Assembly (NCBI RefSeq): GCF_024359525.1
Contig: NZ_JAKZEU010000002.1
Span: 992,001-1,056,000, forward strand
DNA length: 64,000 nt
Direction: 5' to 3'
From: Paracoccus albicereus
GTDB lineage: Bacteria > Pseudomonadota > Alphaproteobacteria > Rhodobacterales > Rhodobacteraceae
The position numbers and the translations under genes were made by a program. The notes beneath the pieces are model-generated. The model saw nothing but the letters and a program-made list of their open reading frames with translations. It was not told the origin of the DNA and did no database searches. Each line of letters starts with the position of its first letter. Position 1 is the first letter of the stretch. Shown piece after piece: positions 8,872 through 18,450 of this stretch.

Positions 8872-10335
8872 TCAGGCGTAACCGCTACCGATGTCGCGGA
8901 TCGCCGGATAGGTTGCACGGTATCGCGCGTAGGTTTCGTCGAATGCGCCTCTCAGCGCTTTGTCGGGCTCGATCAACTGGCCCGCTTCGGGCGGGACGAT
9001 GACGTCATCCGGTGCCTCGCCGGTGACAGCCAGCCGTGCCAGTCGCGCAGCGCCTAGGGCTGCACCGAATTCTCCCGAGGCCGGAACCGCCAGAGGCGTA
9101 TCCAGAACTGTTGCAAGCAGTCGCAACCAGTACAGGGACTGCGCCCCTCCCCCGATCGCGAAGAGCCACTCGGCCCGTGCGCCGGTTCCCGCCAATGCCT
9201 CGGCACAGTCACGCAATGCGAAGGACACACCTTCAAGAACCGCGCGGGTCATGTCCTCGCGGCCCGTCGCCGCCCCCAGGCCCGTGAAGACGCCGCGTGC
9301 GGCAGCATCGTTATGCGGTGTCCGCTCACCCGACAGATAGGGCACGAACAGTTCCGGTCCCGGTGCCCGCAGCGTCTCGCCCAGAGCTGAAGCCAGCTCT
9401 GCAGGCCGCGCCCCGGTCACGCGAGACAGCCAGTTCAGACTGTCTGTCGCGGACAGGATCACCCCCATCTGGTACCAGCGGTCTGGCACCGCATGGCAGA
9501 AAGTATGGACCGCGCTGGCGGCATCGGGGCGGTATTCGTCGCGCGCCATCAGCAAAACGCCCGAGGTCCCGAGAGAGACGAATCCCTGTCCGTCGCGCAG
9601 CGCGCCGATCCCGCAGGCAGCGGCCGCGTTGTCGCCTGCCCCGCCCGCGACGATCACATGCTCGCCGACGCCCCAGCGGCGCGCCAACTCGGACCGCAGG
9701 ACACCTGCCTGCTGACTGCCCTCGACAAGACGTGGCATCTGGTCGCGTCTCATTCCACCTGCGTCCAGCAGCCTGTCGGACCAGTCGCGCGCGCCCACGT
9801 CGAGCCACGACGTACCGGCACTGTCGGACATGTCCGCAACCGCCTCGCCCGTCAGGTGAAAGTTCATGTAACCCGATGGCAGCAACACCATCGAGACGCT
9901 CGCGAAAATGTCCGGTTCGTGCTCGGCAACCCATGCCAGCTTCGGCGCGGTGAAGCCGGGGAAAACCATGTTGCCCGACAGGTCGCGGACATGCGGCGTC
10001 GCATCCAGCCGTGCCGCCTGAACCGCGCTGCGGGTGTCGTTCCACAGGATGCAGGGCCTCAGGACTGACCCCGCCTCGTCAAGCAGGGTCGCGCCGTGCA
10101 TGTGACCGGCGACACCGATTCCGGTCAGGTCGGCGAAGGCAGGATATCGGGCGGACAATTCGGCGACGGCATCGTCAAGGGCATCGACCCATTGCCTGGG
10201 ATCCTGCTCGGACCAACCCGGATGCGGTCGTTGAACGGTGAAGCTTCGCTCGACCGAGCCGAGCGGCGTCCCGTCATCCGAAACCAGTAGCGCACGCAGC
10301 CCGGACGTGCCGAGATCGATCCCGAGCGTCGTCAT
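8872..10335 (-). CDS. xylB: Xylulokinase
   Basis: This FGGY-family kinase phosphorylates D-xylulose (or a related ketose) to the 5-phosphate. It has 487 residues. The N-terminal phosphate motif LGIDLGTSGLRALL, the block CILWNDTRS, and the ATP-binding region FVSLGTSGVLL with the later AIGGGAQSLYWLRLLA motif are all present. It is the last gene of the polyol operon, 6 bp after the polyol dehydrogenase, and would feed the ketose into the pentose phosphate pathway. In the Rhodobacter sphaeroides polyol operon an equivalent gene accompanies mtlK. Confidence 0.9.
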   Translation of the reverse strand: MTTLGIDLGTSGLRALLVSDDGTPLGSVERSFTVQRPHPGWSEQDPRQWVDALDDAVAELSARYPAFADLTGIGVAGHMHGATLLDEAGSVLRPCILWNDTRSAVQAARLDATPHVRDLSGNMVFPGFTAPKLAWVAEHEPDIFASVSMVLLPSGYMNFHLTGEAVADMSDSAGTSWLDVGARDWSDRLLDAGGMRRDQMPRLVEGSQQAGVLRSELARRWGVGEHVIVAGGAGDNAAAACGIGALRDGQGFVSLGTSGVLLMARDEYRPDAASAVHTFCHAVPDRWYQMGVILSATDSLNWLSRVTGARPAELASALGETLRAPGPELFVPYLSGERTPHNDAAARGVFTGLGAATGREDMTRAVLEGVSFALRDCAEALAGTGARAEWLFAIGGGAQSLYWLRLLATVLDTPLAVPASGEFGAALGAARLARLAVTGEAPDDVIVPPEAGQLIEPDKALRGAFDETYARYRATYPAIRDIGSGYA

Positions 10336-10341
10336 CGCGGA

Positions 10342-11835
10342 TCAGTCCTTCAGATAGGCTTCAAGCGCGGCTTCAGTCCCCTTGGCCCAGATCAGTTGGA
10401 GCCAGATCCCGAAGGGTTCGGCGAATTCGCGGTTGCCTGCCAATTCGCCATAGATCTGCTGCTGCTCCAGCCAGATCTGCGGATTGTCGCGTGCGGCCTC
10501 TGCGACACCATGGAGATGGGTCCAGAACGGATCGTTCGGTTCGATCAGGCTGTTGTCCTCGCGCACGCCGGCACACATCCGCGCCCAAAGCGCCTCGACA
10601 AGTGCAAGCCCCCGCACCGAACCGCCGACCTCAAGCGCGTCACGCAGGATCGGCAGAACAAAGCCCGTATGCCGTGACGATCCGTCGAAGGCGACGCGGC
10701 GCGTGGTGTCGCGGATCGCCGGGTTCGAAAAGCGCCGCTCGATCAGCTTGGCGTAGTCCTGGGGCTCCATGTCGGGCACCGCATGGACGTAGGGCACGAT
10801 TTCTTCGCGCTCGACCTTCTCGAAAAAGCGAGAGATCAGCCTGTGGCCCATGCAGTCGGCGATGGTTGGCACCGACAGCAATTCACCCGCATTGGCCAGA
10901 ACCTGATGACCGGCGTTGAGGATGCGGATCTTCATCGCCTCATAGTCGTGGACGGCATCGGTGAAGGTCGCGCCAACGCGGTCCCAATCGGGGCGGCCGG
11001 CGCAGAAATTGTCCTCGATCACCCATTGGCGAAAATTCTCGTGGGTGACGGGTGCTGCGTCCTCAATTCCCAAGGCGCGCGCCTTTGCGATCTCATCCGG
11101 TCCGGTCGCAGGAACGATGCAATCGACCATCGAATTCGGGAAGCTCACCTTCGTGTCGATCCAGTCTGCCAGACCGGAATCCGACAGGCGCGCGAGCGAG
11201 ACGACGGTTTCGCGCACGATAGCCCCGTTGCCGCGAAGGTTGTCGCAGCTCTGCACGGTGAAGGGTCCGTGCCCGGCCTGCCGCCTTCTCGCCAGAGCCG
11301 CGACGATCGCGCCGAAAGCGGTGCGCGGCGTGTCGGGATGATCGGCGTCATGGCGGATGTCAGGGTGGCTGGGGTCGAACTCGCCCGTCGCCGGGTTGAA
11401 GAAATATCCACCCTCGGTGACGGTCAGCGACACGATCCGGATCGCCGGTTCGGACATCTGCGCGATCAGGGCCGCGTTGTCGTCCTGAACCGGCAGGAAA
11501 TCGATCATCGAGCCGCAGATCTCGGCCGAGGTCCCCTCGGGCGACAGCTCGATCAGCGTCGACAGGCAATCCTGCGCCTTGAGACGCTCGCGCATGGCGG
11601 CGTCGCCCGCGCGGACACCAGCGCCGACGATCGCCCAGTCATGCGCCTGGCCCTCCTGCATCAGGCGATGCAGATACCAGGCCTGATGTGCGCGGTGAAA
11701 GTTACCGACGCCGATATGGACAATACCGGGCGTCAGGGCGCCGCGGTCATAGCGCGGCCGCTCGACGTCTTCCGGCAGTCGATCCAAGGTGGCGTTGCGA
11801 AGCGGGACCGCCTCTGCGCTGGTCGTGTCGTCCAT
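10342..11835 (-). CDS. mtlK: Mannitol/D-arabinitol-type polyol 2-dehydrogenase
   Basis: This is a long-chain NAD-dependent polyol dehydrogenase oxidising mannitol, arabinitol or sorbitol to ketoses. The Rossmann motif VHIGVGNFHRAHQAWYLHR is near the N-terminus. The catalytic Lys region is AMKIRILNAGHQVLANAG, typical of the mannitol dehydrogenase family. I chose the ATG at 11835 (GGAAG site, 497 residues). A start at 11862 adds nine residues and has a weaker site. It lies between the ABC ATPase and xylB. Confidence 0.88.
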   Translation of the reverse strand: MDDTTSAEAVPLRNATLDRLPEDVERPRYDRGALTPGIVHIGVGNFHRAHQAWYLHRLMQEGQAHDWAIVGAGVRAGDAAMRERLKAQDCLSTLIELSPEGTSAEICGSMIDFLPVQDDNAALIAQMSEPAIRIVSLTVTEGGYFFNPATGEFDPSHPDIRHDADHPDTPRTAFGAIVAALARRRQAGHGPFTVQSCDNLRGNGAIVRETVVSLARLSDSGLADWIDTKVSFPNSMVDCIVPATGPDEIAKARALGIEDAAPVTHENFRQWVIEDNFCAGRPDWDRVGATFTDAVHDYEAMKIRILNAGHQVLANAGELLSVPTIADCMGHRLISRFFEKVEREEIVPYVHAVPDMEPQDYAKLIERRFSNPAIRDTTRRVAFDGSSRHTGFVLPILRDALEVGGSVRGLALVEALWARMCAGVREDNSLIEPNDPFWTHLHGVAEAARDNPQIWLEQQQIYGELAGNREFAEPFGIWLQLIWAKGTEAALEAYLKD

Positions 11836-11890
11836 GATGGGTCTTCCGATCTTTTGTTCCATGGGCGCCTAGACGGGCGCCGCGTCTGTC

Positions 11891-12895
11891 TCAGGCGATC
11901 CGCAAACCATCCGCGCCAAACCGGTGCATATGCTCAGCGCGCGGCGTCAGCCCGATACGGTCACCATGATCGAAGCTGACCTCGCCCGGCGCGCGAACGG
12001 TCAGGGTCTCGGCCAGCCCGGTGTTGTGGACGTGGAAGAAGGTGTCCGAACCCAGATGCTCGGCAACGCCAACGGTGCCCGACCAGAGCCCGCCTTCCCT
12101 GGTGACGTCGATATGTTCGGGACGGATGCCGATCGTGTGTGCGTCGTGTTTGGCGGCCTCAGGCCCCTCGATCAGGTTCATCTTCGGGCTGCCGATGAAG
12201 CCTGCGACAAACAGGTTTCTCGGTTCACGGTACAACACCAGCGGGCTGCCGACCTGCTCGATATGACCGGCGCGCAGCACCACGATCTTGTCGGCCATCG
12301 TCATCGCCTCGACCTGGTCGTGGGTGACGTAGATCATCGTGGTGTTGAGACGCTTGTGCAGTTCGCTGATCTCTAGCCGCATCCCCACGCGCAAGGCCGC
12401 GTCAAGGTTCGAAAGCGGTTCGTCGAACAGGAACGCGGCAGGCTCGCGCACGATGGCGCGGCCGATGGCGACGCGCTGACGCTGTCCCCCCGAAAGCTGT
12501 CCCGGACGGCGATCGAGATAGTCCGTCAGGTTCAGCGCCTTGGCCGCGGCCTCGATCCGGCGGTCCTGCTCGGCCTGCGGAACCTTCGCCATCCGCATCG
12601 GAAAGGCGATGTTCTTGCGGACCGACATGTGCGGATAAAGCGCGTAGGACTGGAACACCATCGCAAGCCCGCGCTGCGCTGGCCCCGCGTCGGTGGCGTC
12701 CTTGCCGTCGATCGCGATACGCCCGTCGCTGACATCTTCCAGTCCTGCGATCAGGCGCAGCAGCGTCGATTTGCCGCAGCCCGACGGACCGACGAAGACG
12801 ACGAACTCGCCATCCTCGATGTCCAGGTCCAGCGGCGGGATGACCTCGACCTCGCCGAAGCGCTTGGCCACGCCATTGAGAGTGATGCGTCCCAT
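11891..12895 (-). CDS. smoK: Polyol ABC transporter ATP-binding protein (MalK/SmoK type)
   Basis: This is the nucleotide-binding subunit of a CUT1-family sugar/polyol importer. It has 334 residues. Walker [10 protein letters not shown] is at 36-44, with the signature LSGGQRQR and Walker [12 protein letters not shown]. The C-terminal TOBE-like regulatory part contains [10 protein letters not shown]. It follows the permease smoG by 12 bp and precedes mtlK, so it energises uptake of the substrate oxidised by that dehydrogenase. Confidence 0.92.
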   Translation of the reverse strand: MGRITLNGVAKRFGEVEVIPPLDLDIEDGEFVVFVGPSGCGKSTLLRLIAGLEDVSDGRIAIDGKDATDAGPAQRGLAMVFQSYALYPHMSVRKNIAFPMRMAKVPQAEQDRRIEAAAKALNLTDYLDRRPGQLSGGQRQRVAIGRAIVREPAAFLFDEPLSNLDAALRVGMRLEISELHKRLNTTMIYVTHDQVEAMTMADKIVVLRAGHIEQVGSPLVLYREPRNLFVAGFIGSPKMNLIEGPEAAKHDAHTIGIRPEHIDVTREGGLWSGTVGVAEHLGSDTFFHVHNTGLAETLTVRAPGEVSFDHGDRIGLTPRAEHMHRFGADGLRIA

Positions 12896-12907
12896 GGTCT
12901 TTCCTCC

Positions 12908-13732
<825 letters not shown>

Positions 13733-13745
13733 GTGTCGTTCACCC

Positions 13746-14615
13746 TCAGTCCAGGTTCTTGCCGACGGCGCGCATCAGGAAGATGGCGACGATGTTGGCC
13801 AGCACGACCGCGATGATGCCTCCGGCGGCGGCGCCACCGATGTCGAAGTTCAGCCGCGCCGCGCGGTAGATCAGGAAGGTCAGGTTGGTCGAGGCATAGC
13901 CCGGACCGCCGTTGGTGGTCACTAGGATCTCGGCGTAGATCCCCAGCAGGAAGATCGTCTGGATCAGGATCACCACGGTGATCGCGCGCGCCATGTGCGG
14001 CAGCGTCAGGTAGATGAAGCGGCTGACCGGACCGGCACCGTCCATCTCGGCCGCCTCCATCTGCTCGCCGTCCAGCGATTGCAGCGCAGTCAGCAGGATC
14101 AGCGTTGCGAAGGGCAACCATTGCCAGGCAACGATCATGATGATCGAGAAAAGCGGAAATTGCGCGAACCAGTCAACCGGCTGCATGCCGAAGAACTTGG
14201 CGATGTCGGCGAACACCCCGTAGCTGGGATGCATGATCATGTTCTTCCAGATCAGCGCCGCGACGGGCGGCATGACGAAGAAGGGGCTGATCACCAGGAT
14301 CCGGACGATGCCCTGTCCGAAGATCGGCTTGTCGATCAGGATCGCGATCCCGATGCCGCCGCAGACGGTGATCGCCAGCACGCCAAGCACAAGAACCAGC
14401 GTGTTCCAGATCGATTCCCAGAATGCGGGGTCTGTGTAGAAATACTGATAGTTGAACCACCCGGCCCAGCTGGTCATGCCGGGATTGAGCAGATTGTAGT
14501 TAAGGAACGAGTAGTACAGCGTCATTCCCAGCGGGATGATCATCCAGATCAGCAGAAGAATGATCGCAGGTGCGCGCATCAGCCGCGCAAGGCCGGCAGT
14601 CTGGCGTGTCGCCAT
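13746..14615 (-). CDS. smoF: Polyol ABC transporter permease (MalF/SmoF type)
   Basis: This is the partner permease of the importer. The ATG at 14615 (MATRQTAGLARLMRAPA) has a GGAGGAGGAG ribosome site, giving 289 residues and six helices. The EAA-like loop is EAAEMDGAGPVSRFIYLTLP. The longer upstream frame includes the intercistronic hairpin and has no convincing start. It is separated from the binding-protein gene by 106 bp holding a strong stem-loop. Confidence 0.91.
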   Translation of the reverse strand: MATRQTAGLARLMRAPAIILLLIWMIIPLGMTLYYSFLNYNLLNPGMTSWAGWFNYQYFYTDPAFWESIWNTLVLVLGVLAITVCGGIGIAILIDKPIFGQGIVRILVISPFFVMPPVAALIWKNMIMHPSYGVFADIAKFFGMQPVDWFAQFPLFSIIMIVAWQWLPFATLILLTALQSLDGEQMEAAEMDGAGPVSRFIYLTLPHMARAITVVILIQTIFLLGIYAEILVTTNGGPGYASTNLTFLIYRAARLNFDIGGAAAGGIIAVVLANIVAIFLMRAVGKNLD

Positions 14616-14676
14616 CGTCTCGCTCCTCCTCCGGCGAGCCGCGCGGCGGCCCGTCCCTCCCGAAATCGTCGGTCGC

Positions 14677-14707
14677 GCGCCGCCCGGATGCAAGCCCCGG
14701 GCGGCGC
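14677..14707 (-). promoter_or_regulatory. Intercistronic stem-loop between smoE and smoF
   Basis: A perfect 11-bp GC-only stem (GCGCCGCCCGG at 14677-14687 with CCGGGCGGCGC at 14697-14707) closes a 9-nt loop. It lies 14 bp after the binding-protein stop. No T run follows in the direction of transcription. Such hairpins after binding-protein genes commonly protect the upstream mRNA and leave the permease segment less abundant. That role is inferred from position and known systems such as malE. Confidence 0.7.
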
Positions 14708-14721
14708 CGATTGCTGTCGGC

Positions 14722-16041
14722 TTATTTGATGTAGCCCGCGCGGGTCATTTCGCGCGTGACGTTCGACTGCGCCGCAGCCAGGGCATCCTCTGCCGAGGAT
14801 TGACCGGCAAGCGCCGCCGAGAACTGCTGGCCCACGGCCGTTCCGATACCCTGGAATTCCGGGATCGCGACGAACTGACCACCGGTATAGGGGATATCCT
14901 GAACCGAGGACTTCTGGGTGTTCGCAGCCTGCATCGAGGTCAGCGTCATTTCGGCGAAGGGTGCCTCGGCCTGATAATCCGCATTCTCGTAAAGCGAGGT
15001 GCGGGTCCCCGGAGGCGCAGCGCGCCAGCCGTCCTTCTCGGCGACCAGTTCGGTGTAACCCTTGGAGGTCGCCCAGGCGATGAAGTCCTTCGCGGCATCC
15101 TGCTTCTGCGACGAAGCGGGGATCGCAAGGCTCCATGCCCACAGCCAGTTACCGTGGTTGTCGACACCTTCCTTGTTCGGGAACTGCGCGAAGCCGACCT
15201 GATCGGCCACAGTCGAGTTCTCGGGATCGGTCACGAAGCTCGCCGCGACGGTGGCGTCGATCCACATGCCGCACTTACCCTGCTGGAACAGCGACAGGTT
15301 TTCGTTGAAGCCGTTCGACGACGCGCCCGGAGGACCGTAATTCGTCATCAGGTCAAGGTAATCGGTGAGCGCGGCTTTCCACTCTTCGCTTTCGAACTGC
15401 GGGTTCCAGTCCATGTCGAACCAGCGCGCGCCATAGCTGTTGGCCATCGCAGTCAGGAACGCCATGTTTTCGCCCCAGCCCGGCTTGCCGCGAAGGCAGA
15501 TGCCGTAGACTTCGTTGTCCTTGTCGGTCATCGCCTCGGCCGCGGCCTTGATGTCCGTCCAGGTCGGGCTGTCGGGAATGGTCACGCCAGCCGCCTCGGC
15601 CAGATCGGTGCGGTACATCACCATCGCCGATTCACCGTAGAAGGGTGCTGCGTAAAGCGTGCCGTCAACCGACAGCGCGTCGCGGACAGCGGGCAGAAGA
15701 TCGTCGACGTCATAATCGTCGCCCATGTCTTCCAGCGGAACCAGCCATTGCTGCTTGGCCCAGATCGGAACTTCGTAGGTGCCGATCGTCAGCACGTCAT
15801 ACTGACCGCCCTGGGTCGCGATGTCCGTGGTGACCCGCTCGCGAAGGATGTTTTCCTCCAACGTGACCCATTCCAGAGCGATGTCGGGATGCGCTTCGGT
15901 GAACGCGTCGGTCATGCTCTGCATGCGGATCATGTCGCCATTGTTGACGGTGGCGATGGTGATCGTGGTTTCTTGGGCTTGAGCCGCCGCGGCACAGATC
16001 GTCAGTGCCGTCGTGGCGCAGATCATGCGCTTGAGAGACAT
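14722..16041 (-). CDS. smoE: Polyol ABC transporter periplasmic binding protein (SmoE type)
   Basis: This is the family 1 extracellular solute-binding protein of the importer. The ATG at 16041 (MSLKRMICATTALT) has a GGGAGGAA site and starts a clear signal peptide cut near AQAQE, giving 439 residues. Matching features are GESAMVMYRTDLAEAAG and QQGKCGMWIDATVAASF. It is the first gene of the operon, directly behind the palindromic operator at 16116-16129. Confidence 0.92.
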   Translation of the reverse strand: MSLKRMICATTALTICAAAAQAQETTITIATVNNGDMIRMQSMTDAFTEAHPDIALEWVTLEENILRERVTTDIATQGGQYDVLTIGTYEVPIWAKQQWLVPLEDMGDDYDVDDLLPAVRDALSVDGTLYAAPFYGESAMVMYRTDLAEAAGVTIPDSPTWTDIKAAAEAMTDKDNEVYGICLRGKPGWGENMAFLTAMANSYGARWFDMDWNPQFESEEWKAALTDYLDLMTNYGPPGASSNGFNENLSLFQQGKCGMWIDATVAASFVTDPENSTVADQVGFAQFPNKEGVDNHGNWLWAWSLAIPASSQKQDAAKDFIAWATSKGYTELVAEKDGWRAAPPGTRTSLYENADYQAEAPFAEMTLTSMQAANTQKSSVQDIPYTGGQFVAIPEFQGIGTAVGQQFSAALAGQSSAEDALAAAQSNVTREMTRAGYIK

Positions 16042-16115
16042 CCGATTCCTCCCTGAACTTGGATGTGACGAGGCCGACCATAAGCCTCGCACCGACGCTG
16101 CGTCAATCGAATTTC

Positions 16116-16129
16116 TTTACGCGCGTAAA
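16116..16129. promoter_or_regulatory. LacI-type operator upstream of the polyol operon
   Basis: TTTACGCGCGTAAA is a perfect 14-bp palindrome with the central CG pairs typical of LacI-family operators. It lies 75 bp upstream of the smoE start and 12 bp after the repressor stop. A near-identical palindrome lies before the repressor gene. Both are probably bound by the regulator encoded at 16142-17179. Confidence 0.75.
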
Positions 16130-16141
16130 TTTCTGACTCGG

Positions 16142-17179
16142 TCAAGCAGACTTGCGCAGGACCAGCGTTCCGTCGAAATGCCGCGTCTCCCGGACCGGTG
16201 GCCGCTCGCCGGACTCGATGATTGACAGCAAGCGCTCGAGACTGCACCCGGCAATCGAGTCGTAGTCTTGCGAAACGGTCGTCAGCGCCGGACAGGTGTA
16301 GCCTGCGTAGGGATGATCGTCGTTGCCCGCGACCCGCAATGCGTGCCCCGGTCCACTGCCGACCCGAAGCCCCTGATCGTAGGCCGCGGCGAGAAAGCCG
16401 ATAGCCAGCCGATCGTTGCTGCAAAGAACCGTATCCGTCGGGAGCGCCCGCGCCGCGATCAGCCGCGAACCTTCATTGAAGCCAATTTCCTCGAACGCCC
16501 AACCCTCGCCCTCGACGGTCAGGAACATCGGCTCGTGACCATGCGCTCGCATCGCCCGTTCATACGCGGCGTGGCGTTTGTTGGCGTTCGGGTTCGGCGC
16601 GTGACGCATCTCGAAAAAGGCTGGCGGCTCGCCTGTGCGGCACAGATGCGCAACAACGGCGCCCACCGTCTGGGCGTTGTTCGACCCGTAATAGGCGTCG
16701 CCGACGCCCTCGATGTCGCAGTCGAACAGCACCGTCGGAATGTCACGGCAAAACGCCTCGACATCGCTGCGACGCGACCTGCGACCCAGCGGGCCCAACA
16801 GAACCCCCGCGGGGCGAATTCCGCGAAGGCTGTCTAGATTCTGGATCTCGCGGTCCGCATCGCCATGCGAGCTGAGCAGGATCGGGTTGAATCCTGCCTG
16901 CGCGCACAGCGGCTCTAGATTGCGGGCGACCTCGGCAAAGAACGGGTCGGCAAGGTAGGGAACCACGATGCCGATATTGCGCGTCAACTGACGGTTCTGG
17001 TTGATCGCGTAGACATTGGGCGTGTAGTCGAACCGCTCCAACGCCGCCTCTACACGTTCGCGCGTCGAGGCGCGCACGCTGCTCGGATCGTTGAAGAATT
17101 TCGACAGGGTCGGGCGGGAAATCCCGCTGAGTGCGGCGAATTCCTCCATCGTTCTGACCTTCGCCGGTCGCGTGATCAT
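16142..17179 (-). CDS. LacI-family repressor of the polyol operon
   Basis: The N-terminal helix-turn-helix (MEEFAALSGISRPTLSKFFN) and the hinge region typical of LacI regulators are followed by a periplasmic-binding-protein-like effector domain (NIGIVVPYLADPFFAEVAR, TVLCSNDRLAIGFLAAAYDQG). The ATG at 17179 (MITRPAKVRTME) gives 345 residues; an upstream start at 17251 is possible but would overlap the operator at 17235-17248. It lies directly upstream of, and in the same direction as, the transporter operon. Two matching palindromes suggest autoregulation and repression relieved by a polyol. Confidence 0.85.
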   Translation of the reverse strand: MITRPAKVRTMEEFAALSGISRPTLSKFFNDPSSVRASTRERVEAALERFDYTPNVYAINQNRQLTRNIGIVVPYLADPFFAEVARNLEPLCAQAGFNPILLSSHGDADREIQNLDSLRGIRPAGVLLGPLGRRSRRSDVEAFCRDIPTVLFDCDIEGVGDAYYGSNNAQTVGAVVAHLCRTGEPPAFFEMRHAPNPNANKRHAAYERAMRAHGHEPMFLTVEGEGWAFEEIGFNEGSRLIAARALPTDTVLCSNDRLAIGFLAAAYDQGLRVGSGPGHALRVAGNDDHPYAGYTCPALTTVSQDYDSIAGCSLERLLSIIESGERPPVRETRHFDGTLVLRKSA

Positions 17180-17234
17180 CTTGGTCCCGTCCCTCGCTTC
17201 GCCCGGGCTGCTCACCGGCGACCTCCCGCAAAAC

Positions 17235-17248
17235 TTGACGCGCGTCAA
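17235..17248. promoter_or_regulatory. LacI-type operator upstream of the repressor gene
   Basis: TTGACGCGCGTCAA is a perfect 14-bp palindrome, matching the operator at 16116-16129 at 12 of 14 positions (differences symmetric at positions 3 and 12). It lies 56 bp upstream of the repressor start. This indicates autoregulation. Confidence 0.72.
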
Positions 17249-17326
17249 CAAAGTGACGGTTCAAAGCCGTGCTTGTCAAGAAGGCTGACGACTTCCGCTT
17301 TGAACAAGCACCTGCTTCAGACGTTG

Positions 17327-18241
17327 TCAGCCGTCGACATAGGCTTGATAAAGTTCGGTGATCCGCGCGGTCATCGGGCCGGGTCTGCCCTGCCCCACGG
17401 CGCGGCCGTCAATCATCGCGACCGGCGTGATCCCGCCCAGGGTGCCAGTGACGAAAGCCTCATCGGCAGAATAGACCTGCGCCAGCGTGAACGGCGCTTC
17501 ACGGACGGTATAGCCCGCGTCGGCCCAAAGCTTGATCGCCTTGCGTCGTGTGATGCCGTTGAAACACGTCGCCCCGTCCGAGGTCCACAATTCATCCCCA
17601 CGGAAAATGAAGAAGTTGGTCGAATTGCAGGACGCGACGAAGCCGCGGTCGTCCAGCATCAAGGCCTCGTCCGCGCCCATGTTGATCGCCTGGATCAGCG
17701 CCTGGATGAAGTTCAGCCGGCTGTGAGAATTCAGGCGCAGGTCGAACACATCCGGTGTCGAACAGCGGATGGTCGAGGTCATCAGCTTCAAGCCGGTGCG
17801 TTTCAGGTCGGGGTTGGGCTGCTTCCATTCGGCCACGATCACGATCGTCGCGCCGCCCGTGATGAAGCGCGGGTCCTGGTTCGGCGTCGATTTGACGCCG
17901 CGCGAGATCATCAGCCGGATATGGACGCCATCTTCCATGTCGTTGTGGCGAAGGCATTTCCAGATTTCATCGATCAGACCTGCCTTGTCGTAACCGATAT
18001 CCAGCTGGATCGCATTCGCCCCTTCGTAGAGGCGGTCGATATGATCGTCGATGGCGAGAAGACGACCCTTGACCAGCCGCACTCCTTCCCAGACGCCGTC
18101 GCCGAGAACGAAGCCCGCATCGAAGATGGATACCTTCGCCGCTTCGCGCGGGAAGAAATCGCCGTTGACGTAAATCTCTACCCCCTCGTTGCGAGGATCC
18201 TTGACGTAGCTCTGGGAGGAGGCGTTGCTCAGCGGTGTCAT
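17327..18241 (-). CDS. Class IV aminotransferase-fold protein (D-amino-acid/branched-chain type)
   Basis: The 304-residue product has the fold-type IV aminotransferase layout: VSIFDAGFVLGDGVWEGVR near the start, FVASCNSTNFFIFRGDELWT in the middle, then FNGITRRKAIKLWADAG and TGTLGGITPVAMIDGRAVG. In relatives the PLP lysine sits three residues before a conserved Asn. Here the aligned segment reads NSHSRLNFIQAL and has no Lys, so catalysis is uncertain. The gene lies downstream of the periplasmic lyase but behind a terminator (18417-18444), so it is probably transcribed on its own. Substrate unknown. Confidence 0.75.
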   Translation of the reverse strand: MTPLSNASSQSYVKDPRNEGVEIYVNGDFFPREAAKVSIFDAGFVLGDGVWEGVRLVKGRLLAIDDHIDRLYEGANAIQLDIGYDKAGLIDEIWKCLRHNDMEDGVHIRLMISRGVKSTPNQDPRFITGGATIVIVAEWKQPNPDLKRTGLKLMTSTIRCSTPDVFDLRLNSHSRLNFIQALIQAINMGADEALMLDDRGFVASCNSTNFFIFRGDELWTSDGATCFNGITRRKAIKLWADAGYTVREAPFTLAQVYSADEAFVTGTLGGITPVAMIDGRAVGQGRPGPMTARITELYQAYVDG

Positions 18242-18416
18242 GGGCGGACCTTGCGTTGAAACTGTCGCAGCGCTGTGGCGATTGCGTTCGCGAACGCTGC
18301 AGTCAGGTCCGTTTCATGCCGTCCGGCGCGAAGTTGCAAGTCCTGTCCCGCATGCCGCATTGCGTCAGGCAACTTTGTCAGCGCCGATAGGAGCCCTGCA
18401 GAAGGTGAGTGGTCCG

Positions 18417-18444
18417 AAAAGGCGCCCGCATCGGGGCGCCTTTT
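18417..18444 (-). terminator. Intrinsic terminator after the lyase gene
   Basis: An 11-bp stem (AAAAGGCGCCC with GGGCGCCTTTT) closes a 6-nt loop. On the minus strand it ends in TTTT, 7 bp after the lyase stop codon. It also works on the plus strand by symmetry. It separates the TRAP-lyase operon from the aminotransferase. The remaining 18242-18416 stretch must hold the aminotransferase promoter; I see no clear motif there. Confidence 0.85.
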
Positions 18445-18450
18445 CCGATG

